A DNA stretch of 64,000 nt from Mycolicibacterium frederiksbergense (lineage in GTDB: Bacteria > Actinomycetota > Actinomycetes > Mycobacteriales > Mycobacteriaceae): the NCBI RefSeq assembly GCF_012223425.1, contig NZ_CP038799.1, forward strand, positions 1,178,001 to 1,242,000, in the 5' to 3' direction. Shown one piece after another: positions 25,380-34,324 of this stretch; the first letter of the stretch is position 1, and every line of letters starts with the position of its first letter. Below the pieces are notes generated by a model. That model was given only the letters and a program-made list of their open reading frames with translations. It ran no database searches and had not been told where the DNA came from. The translations under genes were made by a program, and so were the position numbers.

Positions 25380-26789
25380 TCAGGTGGCGGAGGTGAGCGC
25401 ACGCAACGGTGAGTGCGTCAGATCGAACGGTGTCAGGCGGCCAGTCTCGTCGACCATCCCGACCTTGCGCAGCCAGCCCTCGAACTCCGGCGCCGGCCGC
25501 AGCCCCAGGGTCCGGCGGGTGGTCAGCACATCGTGGAAGGACAGGCTCTGATAGCCGAGCATCACGTCATCGGCTCCCGGGACGGTGATCACGAACGCCG
25601 CCCCGGCCGCCGCCAGCAGCGTCAGCAGGGTGTCCATATCGTTCTGGTCGGCCTCGGCGTGGTTGGTGTAGCAGACGTCGACGCCCATCGGCAGCCCGAG
25701 CAGCTTGCCGCAGAAGTGGTCCTCGAGCCCGGCGCGGATGATCTGCTTGCCGTCGTACAGGTACTCCGGACCGATGAAGCCGACGACGGTGTTGACCAGC
25801 AAGGGATTCAGATCGCGCGCGACGGCGTAGGCCCGCGTCTCCAGGGTCTGCTGGTCGACCGGTTTGCCGCCCACACCCAGGTGGGTGTGGGAACTGAGCG
25901 CCGATCCCTGCCCGGTCTCCAGGTACATCACGTTGTCACCGACGGTGCCGCGTCCCATGCTCGTGGCGGCGTCGCGGCCCTCCCGCAGCAGCGCGATGTT
26001 CACGCCGAACGCGGAGTTGGCGCCCTCGGTCCCGGCGATGGACTGGAACACCAGGTCGACGGGCGCTCCGCTCTCGATCAGCCCGATCGTCGTGGTGATG
26101 TGTGACAGCACGCAGGACTGCACCGGGATGTCGTAGCGGGTTCGGATCGAGTCCAGCAGGACCAGCAGGTCGGCGGTGGCCTGCGGGGAATCGGTGGCCG
26201 GATTGATCCCGATCACCGCGTCCCCGCAGCCCAGCAGCAGCCCGTCGAGCACGGCCGCGGCGATGCCGCGCGGGTCATCGGTCGGATGATTGGGCTGCAG
26301 CCGGGTCGCCAGCGTGCCGGGCAGCCCGACGGTGGTGCGGAACGACGCGGTGACCCGGGTGGCCGCCGCGACCGCGATGAGGTCCTGATTGCGCATGATC
26401 TTGCTGACTGCGGCCACCATCTCCGGGGTCAGGCCCGGGGCGATGGCCGCGATCCGGGTGGCGCTGTCGTCATGCGAGGAGGTCTCCAGCAGCCAGTCCC
26501 GCAGACCGCCCACCGTCAGTCCCGAAACGTGCGAAAAGGCTTGACGGTCATGGGTGTCCATGATCAGCCGGGTGACCTCGTCGGTGTCGTAGTCGACAAT
26601 GTCCTGATTGAGGAAGGTGTCCAGCGGCAGGTCTGCGAGCACCCACGCGGCGGCCGCGCGTTCTGCGTCGTGTTCGGCGGCGCACCCGGCGAGTTGGTCG
26701 CCCGAGCGCAGCGGTGTGGCCTTGGCCATCACCTCCACGAGTCCGTCGAAGGCGTAACTGACGCCCGAGACCTGCTGCCGGTAGATCAC
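25380..26789 (-). CDS. eutB: Ethanolamine ammonia-lyase large subunit
   Basis: 469-aa catalytic subunit with the substrate- and B12-binding TIM barrel. Family landmarks are GINPATDSP, CVLSHITT, FQSIAGTEGANSAFG, YLETGQGSALS and CYTNHAEADQNDMD. Length is typical. It starts at GTG 26789, overlapping the permease stop (GTGA). It needs adenosylcobalamin, and the window supplies an adenosyltransferase and B12-related genes. The acetaldehyde product could be oxidised by the aldehyde dehydrogenase at 43083-44606. Confidence 0.96.
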   Translation of the reverse strand: MIYRQQVSGVSYAFDGLVEVMAKATPLRSGDQLAGCAAEHDAERAAAAWVLADLPLDTFLNQDIVDYDTDEVTRLIMDTHDRQAFSHVSGLTVGGLRDWLLETSSHDDSATRIAAIAPGLTPEMVAAVSKIMRNQDLIAVAAATRVTASFRTTVGLPGTLATRLQPNHPTDDPRGIAAAVLDGLLLGCGDAVIGINPATDSPQATADLLVLLDSIRTRYDIPVQSCVLSHITTTIGLIESGAPVDLVFQSIAGTEGANSAFGVNIALLREGRDAATSMGRGTVGDNVMYLETGQGSALSSHTHLGVGGKPVDQQTLETRAYAVARDLNPLLVNTVVGFIGPEYLYDGKQIIRAGLEDHFCGKLLGLPMGVDVCYTNHAEADQNDMDTLLTLLAAAGAAFVITVPGADDVMLGYQSLSFHDVLTTRRTLGLRPAPEFEGWLRKVGMVDETGRLTPFDLTHSPLRALTSAT

Positions 26790-28198
26790 TTGAGCTCGCT
26801 CTCCGCTCTCGCGAGCATCGCGAACTCCTCATCGGGGGAATTCGACACCAGCTTGTGGCGGCTGTACACCGCGAAATAGAGCATGAACGCGGCGAACACA
26901 CCCAGGCACCACCCTGCGGCGACGGGGTCGACCAGGAAGGTCGCGATGACGGCGAACACCCCGATGACGAGGGCGAAGCCGGTGGTCACGACTCCGCCCG
27001 GGGTGCGGTAGGGGCGCGGCATCTCTGGTTCGCGGCGGCGCAGCACGATATGGCTGATCATCATCAGCACATAGCTCAGTGCCGCCCCGAAGACCGCCAT
27101 GTTCAGCAGCATCGCGCCCTGGCCGGTCAGGGAAAGCGCGAACCCGATGATCCCGGGCACCAGCAAGGCGAGGAAGGGTGCCTTGCGCGCGTTGGTCACC
27201 GACAGCGTCTTGGGCAGGTACCCGGCCCGGGACAGCGCGAACAACTGCCGCGAATAGGCGTAGATGATGGAGAAGAAACTGGCGATCAGGCCGGCCAGGC
27301 CGATGTAGTTGACGACCTTGGCGGCCGTCCCATCGCCCAGCGCCTCCACGAGCGGGTTACCCGAGCTCGACATCGCGTCGGCTCCGCCGGCGCCCGTGGT
27401 GAGGATCAGCACCGTCGCGCAGGTGACCAGCAGCACGGCCATACCGGCGATGATGCCGCGTGGCACGTTCCTCTCGGGGTTGGCGGTCTCCTCGGCCGCC
27501 AGCGGCACGCCTTCGATCGCGAGGAAGAACCAGATCGCGAACGGGAAAGCCGCCCAGATGCCCATGTAGCCGTTGGGGAGCCAACTGGAGGCGCCGGCGG
27601 CGGTCTCGTCGACGGCCATGTCGGTGAGGTTGGCGACGTCGAAGTGCCCGATGGCGGCAATGGCGAACACCAGCAGGCCGACCAGCGCGATCGCGGTGAT
27701 CACGAACATCACCTTGAGCGCTTCACCCACACCCGCAAGGTGGATACCGATGAAGATCAGATATGCGGCCAGGTACACCCACCAGCCGTCGGTGATGCCG
27801 AACAGCCCCAGCGACTCGACGTAGGCCCCGATGAAGGTGGCGATGGCCGCCGGCGCGATGGCGTACTCGATGAGAATGGCTGTGCCGGTGGCGAAACCAC
27901 CCCAAGGACCGAGCGCCCGCCGAGCGAAGGTGTAGCCGCCACCGGCGGCCGGCAGCGCCGAGGACAGCTCGGCCATGCCCAGCACCAGCGCCAGGTACAT
28001 GCCGGCAATGATGACGGCCGCGATGGCCAGCCCGCCGAAACCACCTTCCGCGAGGCCGAAGTTCCAGCCCGAGTAATCGCCGGATATGACATAGCTGATG
28101 CCGAGACCGGCCAACAGTACCCAGCCCGCGGTGCCCGACTTGAGCTGACGCTTTTGCAGATAGTCCGCACTCTCGAGGTGTTCTTCAACACCGGCCAC
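26786..28198 (-). CDS. eat: Ethanolamine permease, APC superfamily
   Basis: 470-aa transporter with about 12 membrane helices of the amino acid-polyamine-organocation type. GISYVISGDYSGWNFGLAEG near the N-terminus and FFLAIEGVPLAAEE are typical of ethanolamine permeases. It starts at GTG 28198 after AAGGAG and overlaps eutB by 4 nt. Its position at the head of the operon supports import of ethanolamine rather than an amino acid. Confidence 0.93.
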   Translation of the reverse strand: MAGVEEHLESADYLQKRQLKSGTAGWVLLAGLGISYVISGDYSGWNFGLAEGGFGGLAIAAVIIAGMYLALVLGMAELSSALPAAGGGYTFARRALGPWGGFATGTAILIEYAIAPAAIATFIGAYVESLGLFGITDGWWVYLAAYLIFIGIHLAGVGEALKVMFVITAIALVGLLVFAIAAIGHFDVANLTDMAVDETAAGASSWLPNGYMGIWAAFPFAIWFFLAIEGVPLAAEETANPERNVPRGIIAGMAVLLVTCATVLILTTGAGGADAMSSSGNPLVEALGDGTAAKVVNYIGLAGLIASFFSIIYAYSRQLFALSRAGYLPKTLSVTNARKAPFLALLVPGIIGFALSLTGQGAMLLNMAVFGAALSYVLMMISHIVLRRREPEMPRPYRTPGGVVTTGFALVIGVFAVIATFLVDPVAAGWCLGVFAAFMLYFAVYSRHKLVSNSPDEEFAMLARAESELK

Positions 28199-28519
28199 TT
28201 GGAACTCCTTCGTTCACAGTGCAATCAGATTCTTCTGGGGCTCTTGACATTCCGTGCGCTTGTGCGCCGATCTGGACCCGGTCGCGAAACCGGCGTCCTA
28301 ACGTTCACGCGTCCGGCTGCTCACCGCGAGACAACCTAAAGGTCTGATTCCCAACCTTTGATACAGCAGTATCGTCCGTAATCGCTGCTGTGTCCACCCC
28401 AAAATGGCCATTTCCACCCGGCTTGTGGTCGCGACCACCGGCCCCACGATTCGGCGCACCTGGCCGGCCGTCCAGAAGCGATTCACCGGAACCGGATCCC
28501 GACGATCAGATACGCGGGA
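28199..28519. other. Non-coding gap upstream of eat
   Basis: No gene is seen in these 321 bases between the dehydratase-operon end and eat. It holds two small palindromes: ACCT-AA-AGGT (28334-28343) and GATAC-AGCA-GTATC (28360-28373). These are possible operators for the eat-eut operon. No cobalamin riboswitch signature was recognised, and the paired TGCAAC motif found elsewhere in the insert is absent. Confidence 0.4.
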
Positions 28520-28930
28520 TCAGCTCGCGCTGCGCAGATTCGACTCGGCGAGATCGAGCATGTCGCGCCAGAACCGCGACCGGTCCGAGCGGATACCCGC
28601 TACCGCGGCGGAACGCCAGTACTCGATATGGGGCCGGAAGGAACGATGCTCGTCGAGCAGATCTGCGGTGGCCGCAACCAGCTGGCCGTCGATGTGGTCG
28701 TCGACGCCCAGCGCACGCCACACGCGCGACATCTTGCGCAGGTTTCGACGATGCTCGCGCAGCGCCGACAGCAACCACCGCACCGAGGTCCGGGAATCGT
28801 CATCGAGCCATTCGGCGTCGCAACAGCTGTTCAGCAGGGCGCTCTGTGCCTTGACCGAATCGTCGATGGTGCGCAGGGAGTCCAGGATCTGCGTCCGCAG
28901 TTGCGGGTTGCCGACCGGGGCGACGGTCAC
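28520..28930 (-). CDS. Uncharacterised protein in the diol dehydratase operon
   Basis: 136-aa helical, soluble protein with no recognised domain. Visible features are an adjacent Cys pair (NSCCDAEWLDDD), a basic-aromatic helix REHRRNLRKMSRVWRALG and a C-terminal RSRFWRDMLDLAESN. It starts at GTG 28930, overlapping the reactivase small-subunit stop by 4 nt, so it is coupled to that gene and is the last of the operon. A role in dehydratase assembly, cofactor exchange or reactivation is suggested by position only. Confidence 0.75.
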   Translation of the reverse strand: MTVAPVGNPQLRTQILDSLRTIDDSVKAQSALLNSCCDAEWLDDDSRTSVRWLLSALREHRRNLRKMSRVWRALGVDDHIDGQLVAATADLLDEHRSFRPHIEYWRSAAVAGIRSDRSRFWRDMLDLAESNLRSAS

Positions 28931-29286
28931 CGGGGAGCCGACCGGAGCGGGATTCCTACGACGATGCGTGCCGCATTGTGACCCGCAACCCGAGCCACCG
29001 CAGCCGTCGCGGAGGTCTCGCTGAACAATCCGGCAACTGATTCCGGCAGTTTGGCATGCATGATGGCCACCCGGCCCGTGCGATCGGCCCCGACACCGAC
29101 CTCCAACGAGGACCTCTCCGCGGCGCGGCGCGCCAGTTCGACGGCGGACCCATCGCCGGTTGTCCGCTCCAGAACGTAGGGCACCCCCTCCTCCTCGATT
29201 CCGGCCAGCACCTCGATCTCGGTGGCCGATGCAGCGGCACTGATCACCAAGATGGCGGGCTTCTCAGGCTGACCACCCTCAAGCAT
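28927..29286 (-). CDS. Diol/glycerol dehydratase reactivase small subunit
   Basis: 119-aa DdrB/DhaG/PduH-type protein. With the large subunit it releases damaged cobalamin from inactivated dehydratase using ATP. The pattern KPAILVISAAAS, EEEGVPYVLE and ARRAAERSSLEVGVG matches that family, whose fold mimics the dehydratase medium subunit. ATG 29286 overlaps the large-subunit gene by 8 nt; an open frame continues upstream in the antisense-like region and is not used. Confidence 0.88.
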   Translation of the reverse strand: MLEGGQPEKPAILVISAAASATEIEVLAGIEEEGVPYVLERTTGDGSAVELARRAAERSSLEVGVGADRTGRVAIMHAKLPESVAGLFSETSATAAVARVAGHNAARIVVGIPLRSAPR

Positions 29287-31150
29287 CGACCGAGATCCTG
29301 TCCGGAGCCCCTTGGGTCGCGGCATACGCGGCGACCAGGCCCGAGGCGACCGCGTTTCGCGGGCCTTCGGTACCTCGCACATTTCCTGTGCCACAAACGA
29401 TTCCATAGGGGGCGACAGCATCTGCGATGAGGTCTGGAATCTCGAAATCCAGTGCGCATCCCCCCAGCAGCACGACGAAGCCGATCCGGCGAAGATCACC
29501 GTGCGGGGCGATACCGCGCAGCGCCCGCAGGGCGTTGACGACGAACACGCGCTCCTTGGCCGTGCGACGCACCGCGCGGATCCGGTCCAGCGAATGCCGG
29601 GTCGGGATCGGATTCATCCCTGTCGGCGTCAGCGTCACCACGCGCGCAAACGCATTGGGCGACAACGGCTTCTCGAAGAACTGGACGGTACCGTTCTCCA
29701 GCCTCACATGAAAGAAGCTCTCCGCCTTGCCGAGCGGGAACTGTTTGATTTCCTCGGCCAGTTCGAGGTTGTCCAGACCCAACTCGGCATCGATCAGTTT
29801 GGTCACCAGGTCTCCGGCACCGGCCAGATGCACCGCCTGGGTGGCACCCTCGCTGTCGATCACCGCGGCATCGGTGGAGCCGCCCCCCATATCGAGCACG
29901 ACGAGTGGCTTGTCGGTGCCCGGCGTGGTGAGCGCACCGAGCACCGCCATCTCGGCCTCCACCCCTCCCACCACCGCGGAGATCCGCCGGCAACCGGCGT
30001 CGGCGAGCGCAGCCGCCACTGCATCGGCCACGGCCTGCATGCCGCTCTCCTTGGTCCGCACCATGGCCGCCAGCGCGACGGCGTTCTCCAGGGCGACCTC
30101 GCCGGCCACCCCACCGCGAACCTCCTGCGGCACCAGTGTGTCGATGGCCAGCAGGTCACCGATGTGCACATCGGCCAGGGCATGCTTGGACAGATCTGCC
30201 ATGCTCTGGCGGACGTTGGAAATCATGCCGCCGGTGTTGGTCCCGGACTCCCCCAGCACATCGCGCAGCGGGCTGACCCTCTCCACCTCGGCCATGATCT
30301 CCGCTGCGCCACGCGAGACGTCGATGCTCCCGCGTTTGGCGGCTCCGATGAACTCCAGGGACCCGGCCGGAATCGTCCGATCCTCGACATCACCGGAGGG
30401 CGTGCGGATCACGACGGCCGAACGATTACCGGTCAGCGCCCGCGCCACCGGGGAGACCACCCGGGTCTGATCGGGGTCGAGCTCGAAAATGGTGGCCAGG
30501 CCATAGGCATTCGACAAGGTCCGAATCGACTGACCCGGTCCGGCCACCTCCACCGCCGCCAACATGCCCACCGGCACCGCGTCCACCCGCGACACCTCGT
30601 CGATGATCGGGATCGGACGGTTCAGCCGGTTCGCCACCAGCACCGCATCGTCGTTTCCCAGAATCGCCGCGGTGACGTCGACTCCACGTTCCACCGCGGC
30701 GTTGAGGGTGCTCGCGGTGAGATCGAAGTCGACGCCGCGCGGGACCACCACGATCACCTGATCCCCCGGCGCCGCGTCCGGAAGGGCTCCGAAGTCGACG
30801 ATGGTGCCGACGCCGAGACCCCGGCCTCCCGGCGTACGGGGATCATGCCCGATCATCGTCGACTCGGTGATGATCGTCTCGGTGATGGTCTCCATCGCCA
30901 ATCCGCTGATCACCGGTGTCGCCTCATTGAGCAGAATCACATCCAGATCGGCCAACCGGATGCCGGCGTCCTGAGCGGCGCGCGTCACCGCCTTGACCAC
31001 ACCGTCGACGTTCTTGACGGTGCCCTTGATCCCGGTCGTCCGGGTCAGGGCGACGCCGACATAGCGCACCGACCCGTCCTCGTCGATGAGGGCGACGCTG
31101 GCCTCGGTCGTGGAGTTGCCGATATCGACCCCGACCACCGTCACACTCAC
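29279..31150 (-). CDS. Diol/glycerol dehydratase reactivase large subunit
   Basis: 623-aa ATPase subunit (DdrA/DhaF/PduG type) with an actin-like fold. The phosphate loops VVGVDIGNSTTEASVALI near the N-terminus and LDMGGGSTDAAVI in the second half are clear. The C-terminal region has FVVLLGGCALDFEIP. It is needed because diol dehydratases are inactivated by glycerol. It starts at GTG 31150, 59 bp after the medium-subunit gene. Confidence 0.94.
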   Translation of the reverse strand: MSVTVVGVDIGNSTTEASVALIDEDGSVRYVGVALTRTTGIKGTVKNVDGVVKAVTRAAQDAGIRLADLDVILLNEATPVISGLAMETITETIITESTMIGHDPRTPGGRGLGVGTIVDFGALPDAAPGDQVIVVVPRGVDFDLTASTLNAAVERGVDVTAAILGNDDAVLVANRLNRPIPIIDEVSRVDAVPVGMLAAVEVAGPGQSIRTLSNAYGLATIFELDPDQTRVVSPVARALTGNRSAVVIRTPSGDVEDRTIPAGSLEFIGAAKRGSIDVSRGAAEIMAEVERVSPLRDVLGESGTNTGGMISNVRQSMADLSKHALADVHIGDLLAIDTLVPQEVRGGVAGEVALENAVALAAMVRTKESGMQAVADAVAAALADAGCRRISAVVGGVEAEMAVLGALTTPGTDKPLVVLDMGGGSTDAAVIDSEGATQAVHLAGAGDLVTKLIDAELGLDNLELAEEIKQFPLGKAESFFHVRLENGTVQFFEKPLSPNAFARVVTLTPTGMNPIPTRHSLDRIRAVRRTAKERVFVVNALRALRGIAPHGDLRRIGFVVLLGGCALDFEIPDLIADAVAPYGIVCGTGNVRGTEGPRNAVASGLVAAYAATQGAPDRISVDA

Positions 31151-31209
31151 CGATCGAACCTCTTTCCTAGTCCCGCTCTAGCCTGTCTCACATCAGTTTT
31201 CGTCGTCCG

Positions 31210-31800
31210 TCAGACGGCGGCGGCGAAGGTGGCAGCCACCTCGACGGGCTTGGCACCCTTGCGGATCTGTTCGGTTTCCTTGAGGTGCAACAGCGCCGCC
31301 TTGGCCTGCCACCGTGGCCGCGCCATCTGGTCATTCAGCGTCGGAACTGGCTCCGGGGACTCCCCTTTCGCGTACTGAGCGGCGTTGGCGCCGATATTGC
31401 GATAGGTCTCCAAGGTCAGCAGCGGACACTGCGGAAACAGTTCCAGGCTCGACAGCCGCGGCAGGTCACGCTGGTGAATCATCGAGGTGCCGCGGGACAG
31501 GATCCCGATCCCGATGCCCGATCCCGACAGCTTGGCCGCGGTGTGGGCGAGCACGGCCAGATCGGCGCTGTGGGTGACACGGATACAGCGAGCGGACACC
31601 TCTTGCTCCTCGATACCCGCCAAGATCTGGCGCACCACCTCCGCGTGCGGGATGTCCACGATGGTCTGGCTGAAGAAGTCGGCGAAGGCCGGTGAGATGG
31701 CGAGCACCACCTCATCGCTGCGCGTGCCGCGCTGCGCCGGACCGATCTCCTCGAAGGTCAGCGTGCGCTGCGCGTCGTTCAGTGTGGGCGACATGGTCAT
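31210..31800 (-). CDS. Diol/glycerol dehydratase medium subunit
   Basis: 196-aa PduD/DhaC-type subunit that contributes to cobalamin binding. RGTRSDEVVLAISPAF, ISRGTS-like ILSRGTSMIHQRDLPRL and the C-terminal PVPTLNDQMARPRWQAKAAL are characteristic. ATG 31800 overlaps the large-subunit stop (ATGA); ATG 31794 is better spaced from GGAGGTGG and is a good alternative. It forms the alpha2-beta2-gamma2 enzyme with the two genes upstream. Confidence 0.92.
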   Translation of the reverse strand: MTMSPTLNDAQRTLTFEEIGPAQRGTRSDEVVLAISPAFADFFSQTIVDIPHAEVVRQILAGIEEQEVSARCIRVTHSADLAVLAHTAAKLSGSGIGIGILSRGTSMIHQRDLPRLSSLELFPQCPLLTLETYRNIGANAAQYAKGESPEPVPTLNDQMARPRWQAKAALLHLKETEQIRKGAKPVEVAATFAAAV

Positions 31801-33524
31801 TCCACCTCCAGTTCGGGGTTCGATGCGCTGGTGACGTGGCGCAGCCGTTTCATCTCTTCCCACCGCGCGCCCGACGGCCGGTAACCGGTGTCGGGACCGT
31901 TGTAGTCATTGGCGTCGTTGACCGCCGACAACGGCTCCAGGTCACGGGTCATGATCGCTGATGTCTGCAGGAGATCACCCGAAACACGTTGCCGCAGAAC
32001 GGCCAGCAGGTTGGATGCGACATCGGAGAACCCGGTGGCCTCCAGCGCCTTGACCAGGTCCAGACCGGTCACGTTGCGGTCCATCACCTGCTGGGCACCC
32101 TTGAGATCCTCCAGCACATCCCGCGGGATGCACTCCCGGCTCCCGTTGGCGTAGACGGCCGCATCGACCTCGGCATCGCTGATGGGCGGCAGGTCGAGGT
32201 GCGCAAAGACCGCCTGCAGCGCCTTGGCCGCGCGGGTCCGCACCTCCAGAATCTCGGACTCCTTGACATGGCGCAGCCCGCCGTCGATCTGCAGATCCCG
32301 CTGGATCGTGTTGAAGTCGTCGAAATCGTCGCTGTCCACGTTGGACCCGGCGAACATGTTGTCGTAGTTGGGCACCGCCGAGTAGCCCGAACAGACGAAG
32401 TCGGTGCCGGGCATCATCTGCGGCATCAACCGCGCGGTGCGCCGCATGGCCGAGTGCGAGAAGGACTGGTCGTTACCGGAGGCACACTCCAGGTCCACCG
32501 CCGAGGCGATCAGGTTCTCCGCCGCCACCGCACGGATACCCGCCGGTACCGCGCCCGGCACACCGATGCACGAGATCGAGCCGTTCTGCAGGCCCTGCAC
32601 ACCGGCGCCCTTGGCGATCAGAATGCAACGAATCTCCAAGTACAGCATCGACTTACCCTGCGCATTGCCCATCTGCACCTCTGATCCGGTGCCCGAGGTG
32701 AAGCGCATCTTGATACCGCGCGACGCGTAGGCCGACGCCAGGAAAGCCTTGGAATACGGGGTGTCGTCACCGTCGACGAACACCGGTTCGGTGCCGTACA
32801 CCGAGATGGTCTCGGCGTAGCCGGTGATCCCGCGCATACCCAGATCCAGCTCGGTGGCCTCCTCCAGCGCGCACTGGGTCAGCGGCCCACCGGTGCCGAC
32901 CTGGCTGCCGATCTGCTGGGCCATCGCCACCAGCGGCGCGTAACGCACCACGCCCAGTGTGGTTTCGACCTCCGCGAATCCACGGATCGATGCTTCGGCT
33001 GCCTCACAGACCACCTGCACCGGGTTGTCCCGCGCGCTGGTGCAATGCCCCTGGTTGGCCGGGGTGCGCCGGGCCCGCATCTTCTGCATCGCCATCATGA
33101 TCTCGACGATGTTCATCGTCTTGGCCACCGCGAGCAGCTTGGCCGGGGTCAGCCCCTTGGTCACCGCGATGACCTCGGCGCGAGTCACCTTGGGATTCAC
33201 CAGCATTGTGGCGATCTCGGCGGCCGGGATCGCCATCGATGCCTCGGTGGTTGCCACGTCGATCGCCTTGTCCGCGATGAACTGGTCGATGAAGTCGAAG
33301 TCGGCCCGGACGGTGCCGTCCATCTCGACGATCTGACCGTTTTCGACGCGGACGCTCGGCGCCGGGTCATATGCGCTGTCCATCGCGACCATGCCGACTT
33401 CCGGCCACTCCTCGACGAAACCGTCCAGGTTGACCGGGCGGTCCTCCAGCAACATGGTGCGGTGGGAATGGCGGACGCCGTCCTTGTCCAACGCGTGATT
33501 CTGCGGAACTGCCGAAGCTGTCAC
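31797..33524 (-). CDS. B12-dependent diol/glycerol dehydratase large subunit
   Basis: 575-aa catalytic TIM-barrel subunit (PduC/DhaB1 type) converting 1,2-diols or glycerol to aldehydes (propionaldehyde or 3-hydroxypropionaldehyde). Family landmarks are RPVNLDGFVEEWPEVG near the N-terminus, MQKMRARRTPANQ, RFTSGTGSEVQMG and SGNDQSFSHSAMRRTAR. Length is close to the 554-555 aa of enterobacterial enzymes. It starts at GTG 33524, 12 bp after the small-subunit gene. The order small-large-medium differs from the usual large-medium-small. Confidence 0.96.
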   Translation of the reverse strand: MTASAVPQNHALDKDGVRHSHRTMLLEDRPVNLDGFVEEWPEVGMVAMDSAYDPAPSVRVENGQIVEMDGTVRADFDFIDQFIADKAIDVATTEASMAIPAAEIATMLVNPKVTRAEVIAVTKGLTPAKLLAVAKTMNIVEIMMAMQKMRARRTPANQGHCTSARDNPVQVVCEAAEASIRGFAEVETTLGVVRYAPLVAMAQQIGSQVGTGGPLTQCALEEATELDLGMRGITGYAETISVYGTEPVFVDGDDTPYSKAFLASAYASRGIKMRFTSGTGSEVQMGNAQGKSMLYLEIRCILIAKGAGVQGLQNGSISCIGVPGAVPAGIRAVAAENLIASAVDLECASGNDQSFSHSAMRRTARLMPQMMPGTDFVCSGYSAVPNYDNMFAGSNVDSDDFDDFNTIQRDLQIDGGLRHVKESEILEVRTRAAKALQAVFAHLDLPPISDAEVDAAVYANGSRECIPRDVLEDLKGAQQVMDRNVTGLDLVKALEATGFSDVASNLLAVLRQRVSGDLLQTSAIMTRDLEPLSAVNDANDYNGPDTGYRPSGARWEEMKRLRHVTSASNPELEVE

Positions 33525-33536
33525 TGGTCCGATCTC

Positions 33537-33965
33537 CTATTCGCCGGCCGCGAGCACATCGCGACGTTCATAGACATCAGCCGCTTCTCGCACCAATTGC
33601 GCGAGGTGTTCGGCCTGGTACTGCGTCGACAATTCGTCGGCAATCGCGTCCAATTCCGCTTTCGTGGACGCATTGGGACGCAACGCGTTGTAGATCTCCA
33701 GAACCCGTTCATCGGAGATCACGGTCATCTCCGCGGCGCGCCGGAGGTTGTCGCCGATCTGGGTCCGGCCGGACTTCTCGGCGATCTGCGCCTGCAACCG
33801 CAGCGCCTCCGGGGTGATGCGCAGATCTGCGGCCTCCACGTCCCCGGCCATCACCGCATCCATGGTGATGGCGTCGATCGACTTTCCGGTCGGAGTGAAC
33901 AGCAGGTCCCTGCGATGCACGCTCAGCGGGTAGTCCACCGCCGGGTCGAGATTCGGTTCCGTCAT
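33537..33965 (-). CDS. Diol/glycerol dehydratase small subunit
   Basis: 142-aa PduE/DhaE-type subunit. DYPLSVHRRDLLFTPTGK and LRITPEALRLQAQIAEKSGR are strong family signatures. ATG 33965 is the first codon of the operon, which continues large, medium, reactivase large, reactivase small, unknown. It lies downstream of the paired TGCAAC motif and its -10-like hexamer, the likely regulated promoter. Confidence 0.93.
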   Translation of the reverse strand: MTEPNLDPAVDYPLSVHRRDLLFTPTGKSIDAITMDAVMAGDVEAADLRITPEALRLQAQIAEKSGRTQIGDNLRRAAEMTVISDERVLEIYNALRPNASTKAELDAIADELSTQYQAEHLAQLVREAADVYERRDVLAAGE

Positions 33966-34044
33966 GCACTGCTCCAGAGATTCGGGGCGGGCACAGCCCG
34001 CCCGGGGATGTCATCCGCGTGACGGGGCGCCGTCACGTTTTCAC

Positions 34045-34078
34045 ATTGTGGCGGTCGTCACGTTGCACCGACGTTGCA
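34045..34078 (-). promoter_or_regulatory. Paired TGCAAC repeat and -10 of the dehydratase operon
   Basis: On the minus strand TGCAAC (34078-34073) is followed at an 11-bp period by TGCAAC (34067-34062). After exactly 11 nt comes a -10-like CACAAT (34050-34045), about 80 nt before the small-subunit start. No good -35 is present, as expected for an activator-dependent promoter. The same arrangement occurs at 35062-35095 and 44651-44684. Confidence 0.7.
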
Positions 34079-34324
34079 CGCTCCGCGGCGGCGTAACAGC
34101 ACGTCGGCGGCGCCGCGGGCGGTCACACTCACCCGCCGTGCACCACCTCCACCCCTCGGAGCTGGCCGTTGATCGCCGCTCCGGCCGCCGGACGGGCAGG
34201 TTCGCCGACGTCGGTGTGGTCAGCCGCAGCGGCCGGCGCACCTATCCATCTGGCCAGTTTTCGGCCTGACCCGCCGGAAAGTCAGGCAGTCCCGACCGGG
34301 CCCGGTGACTACCGTCAGACGGTG
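34079..34324. other. Non-coding gap before the FhuF-like gene
   Basis: GC-rich gap between the dehydratase promoter and the FhuF-like gene; no gene is supported in it. A TACCGT at 34310-34315 ends 6 nt before the GTG at 34322, so the FhuF-like gene may be transcribed leaderless from here. No cobalamin riboswitch was recognised. Confidence 0.4.

Noticed and set aside
28389..29024. Plus-strand open frames over the end of the dehydratase operon
   Set aside because: Ser/Arg-rich translations lacking motifs; the minus-strand genes here have overlapping starts and stops typical of an operon.
29312..31378. Long plus-strand open frame (688 codons) opposite the reactivase gene
   Set aside because: Antisense of an intact DdrA/DhaF-type ATPase; no family resemblance and His/Arg-rich composition.
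33966..34324. Possible cobalamin riboswitch upstream of the dehydratase or FhuF-like gene
   Set aside because: No B12-box or recognisable riboswitch core was seen here, nor upstream of eat or bluB. A covariance-model search would be decisive.
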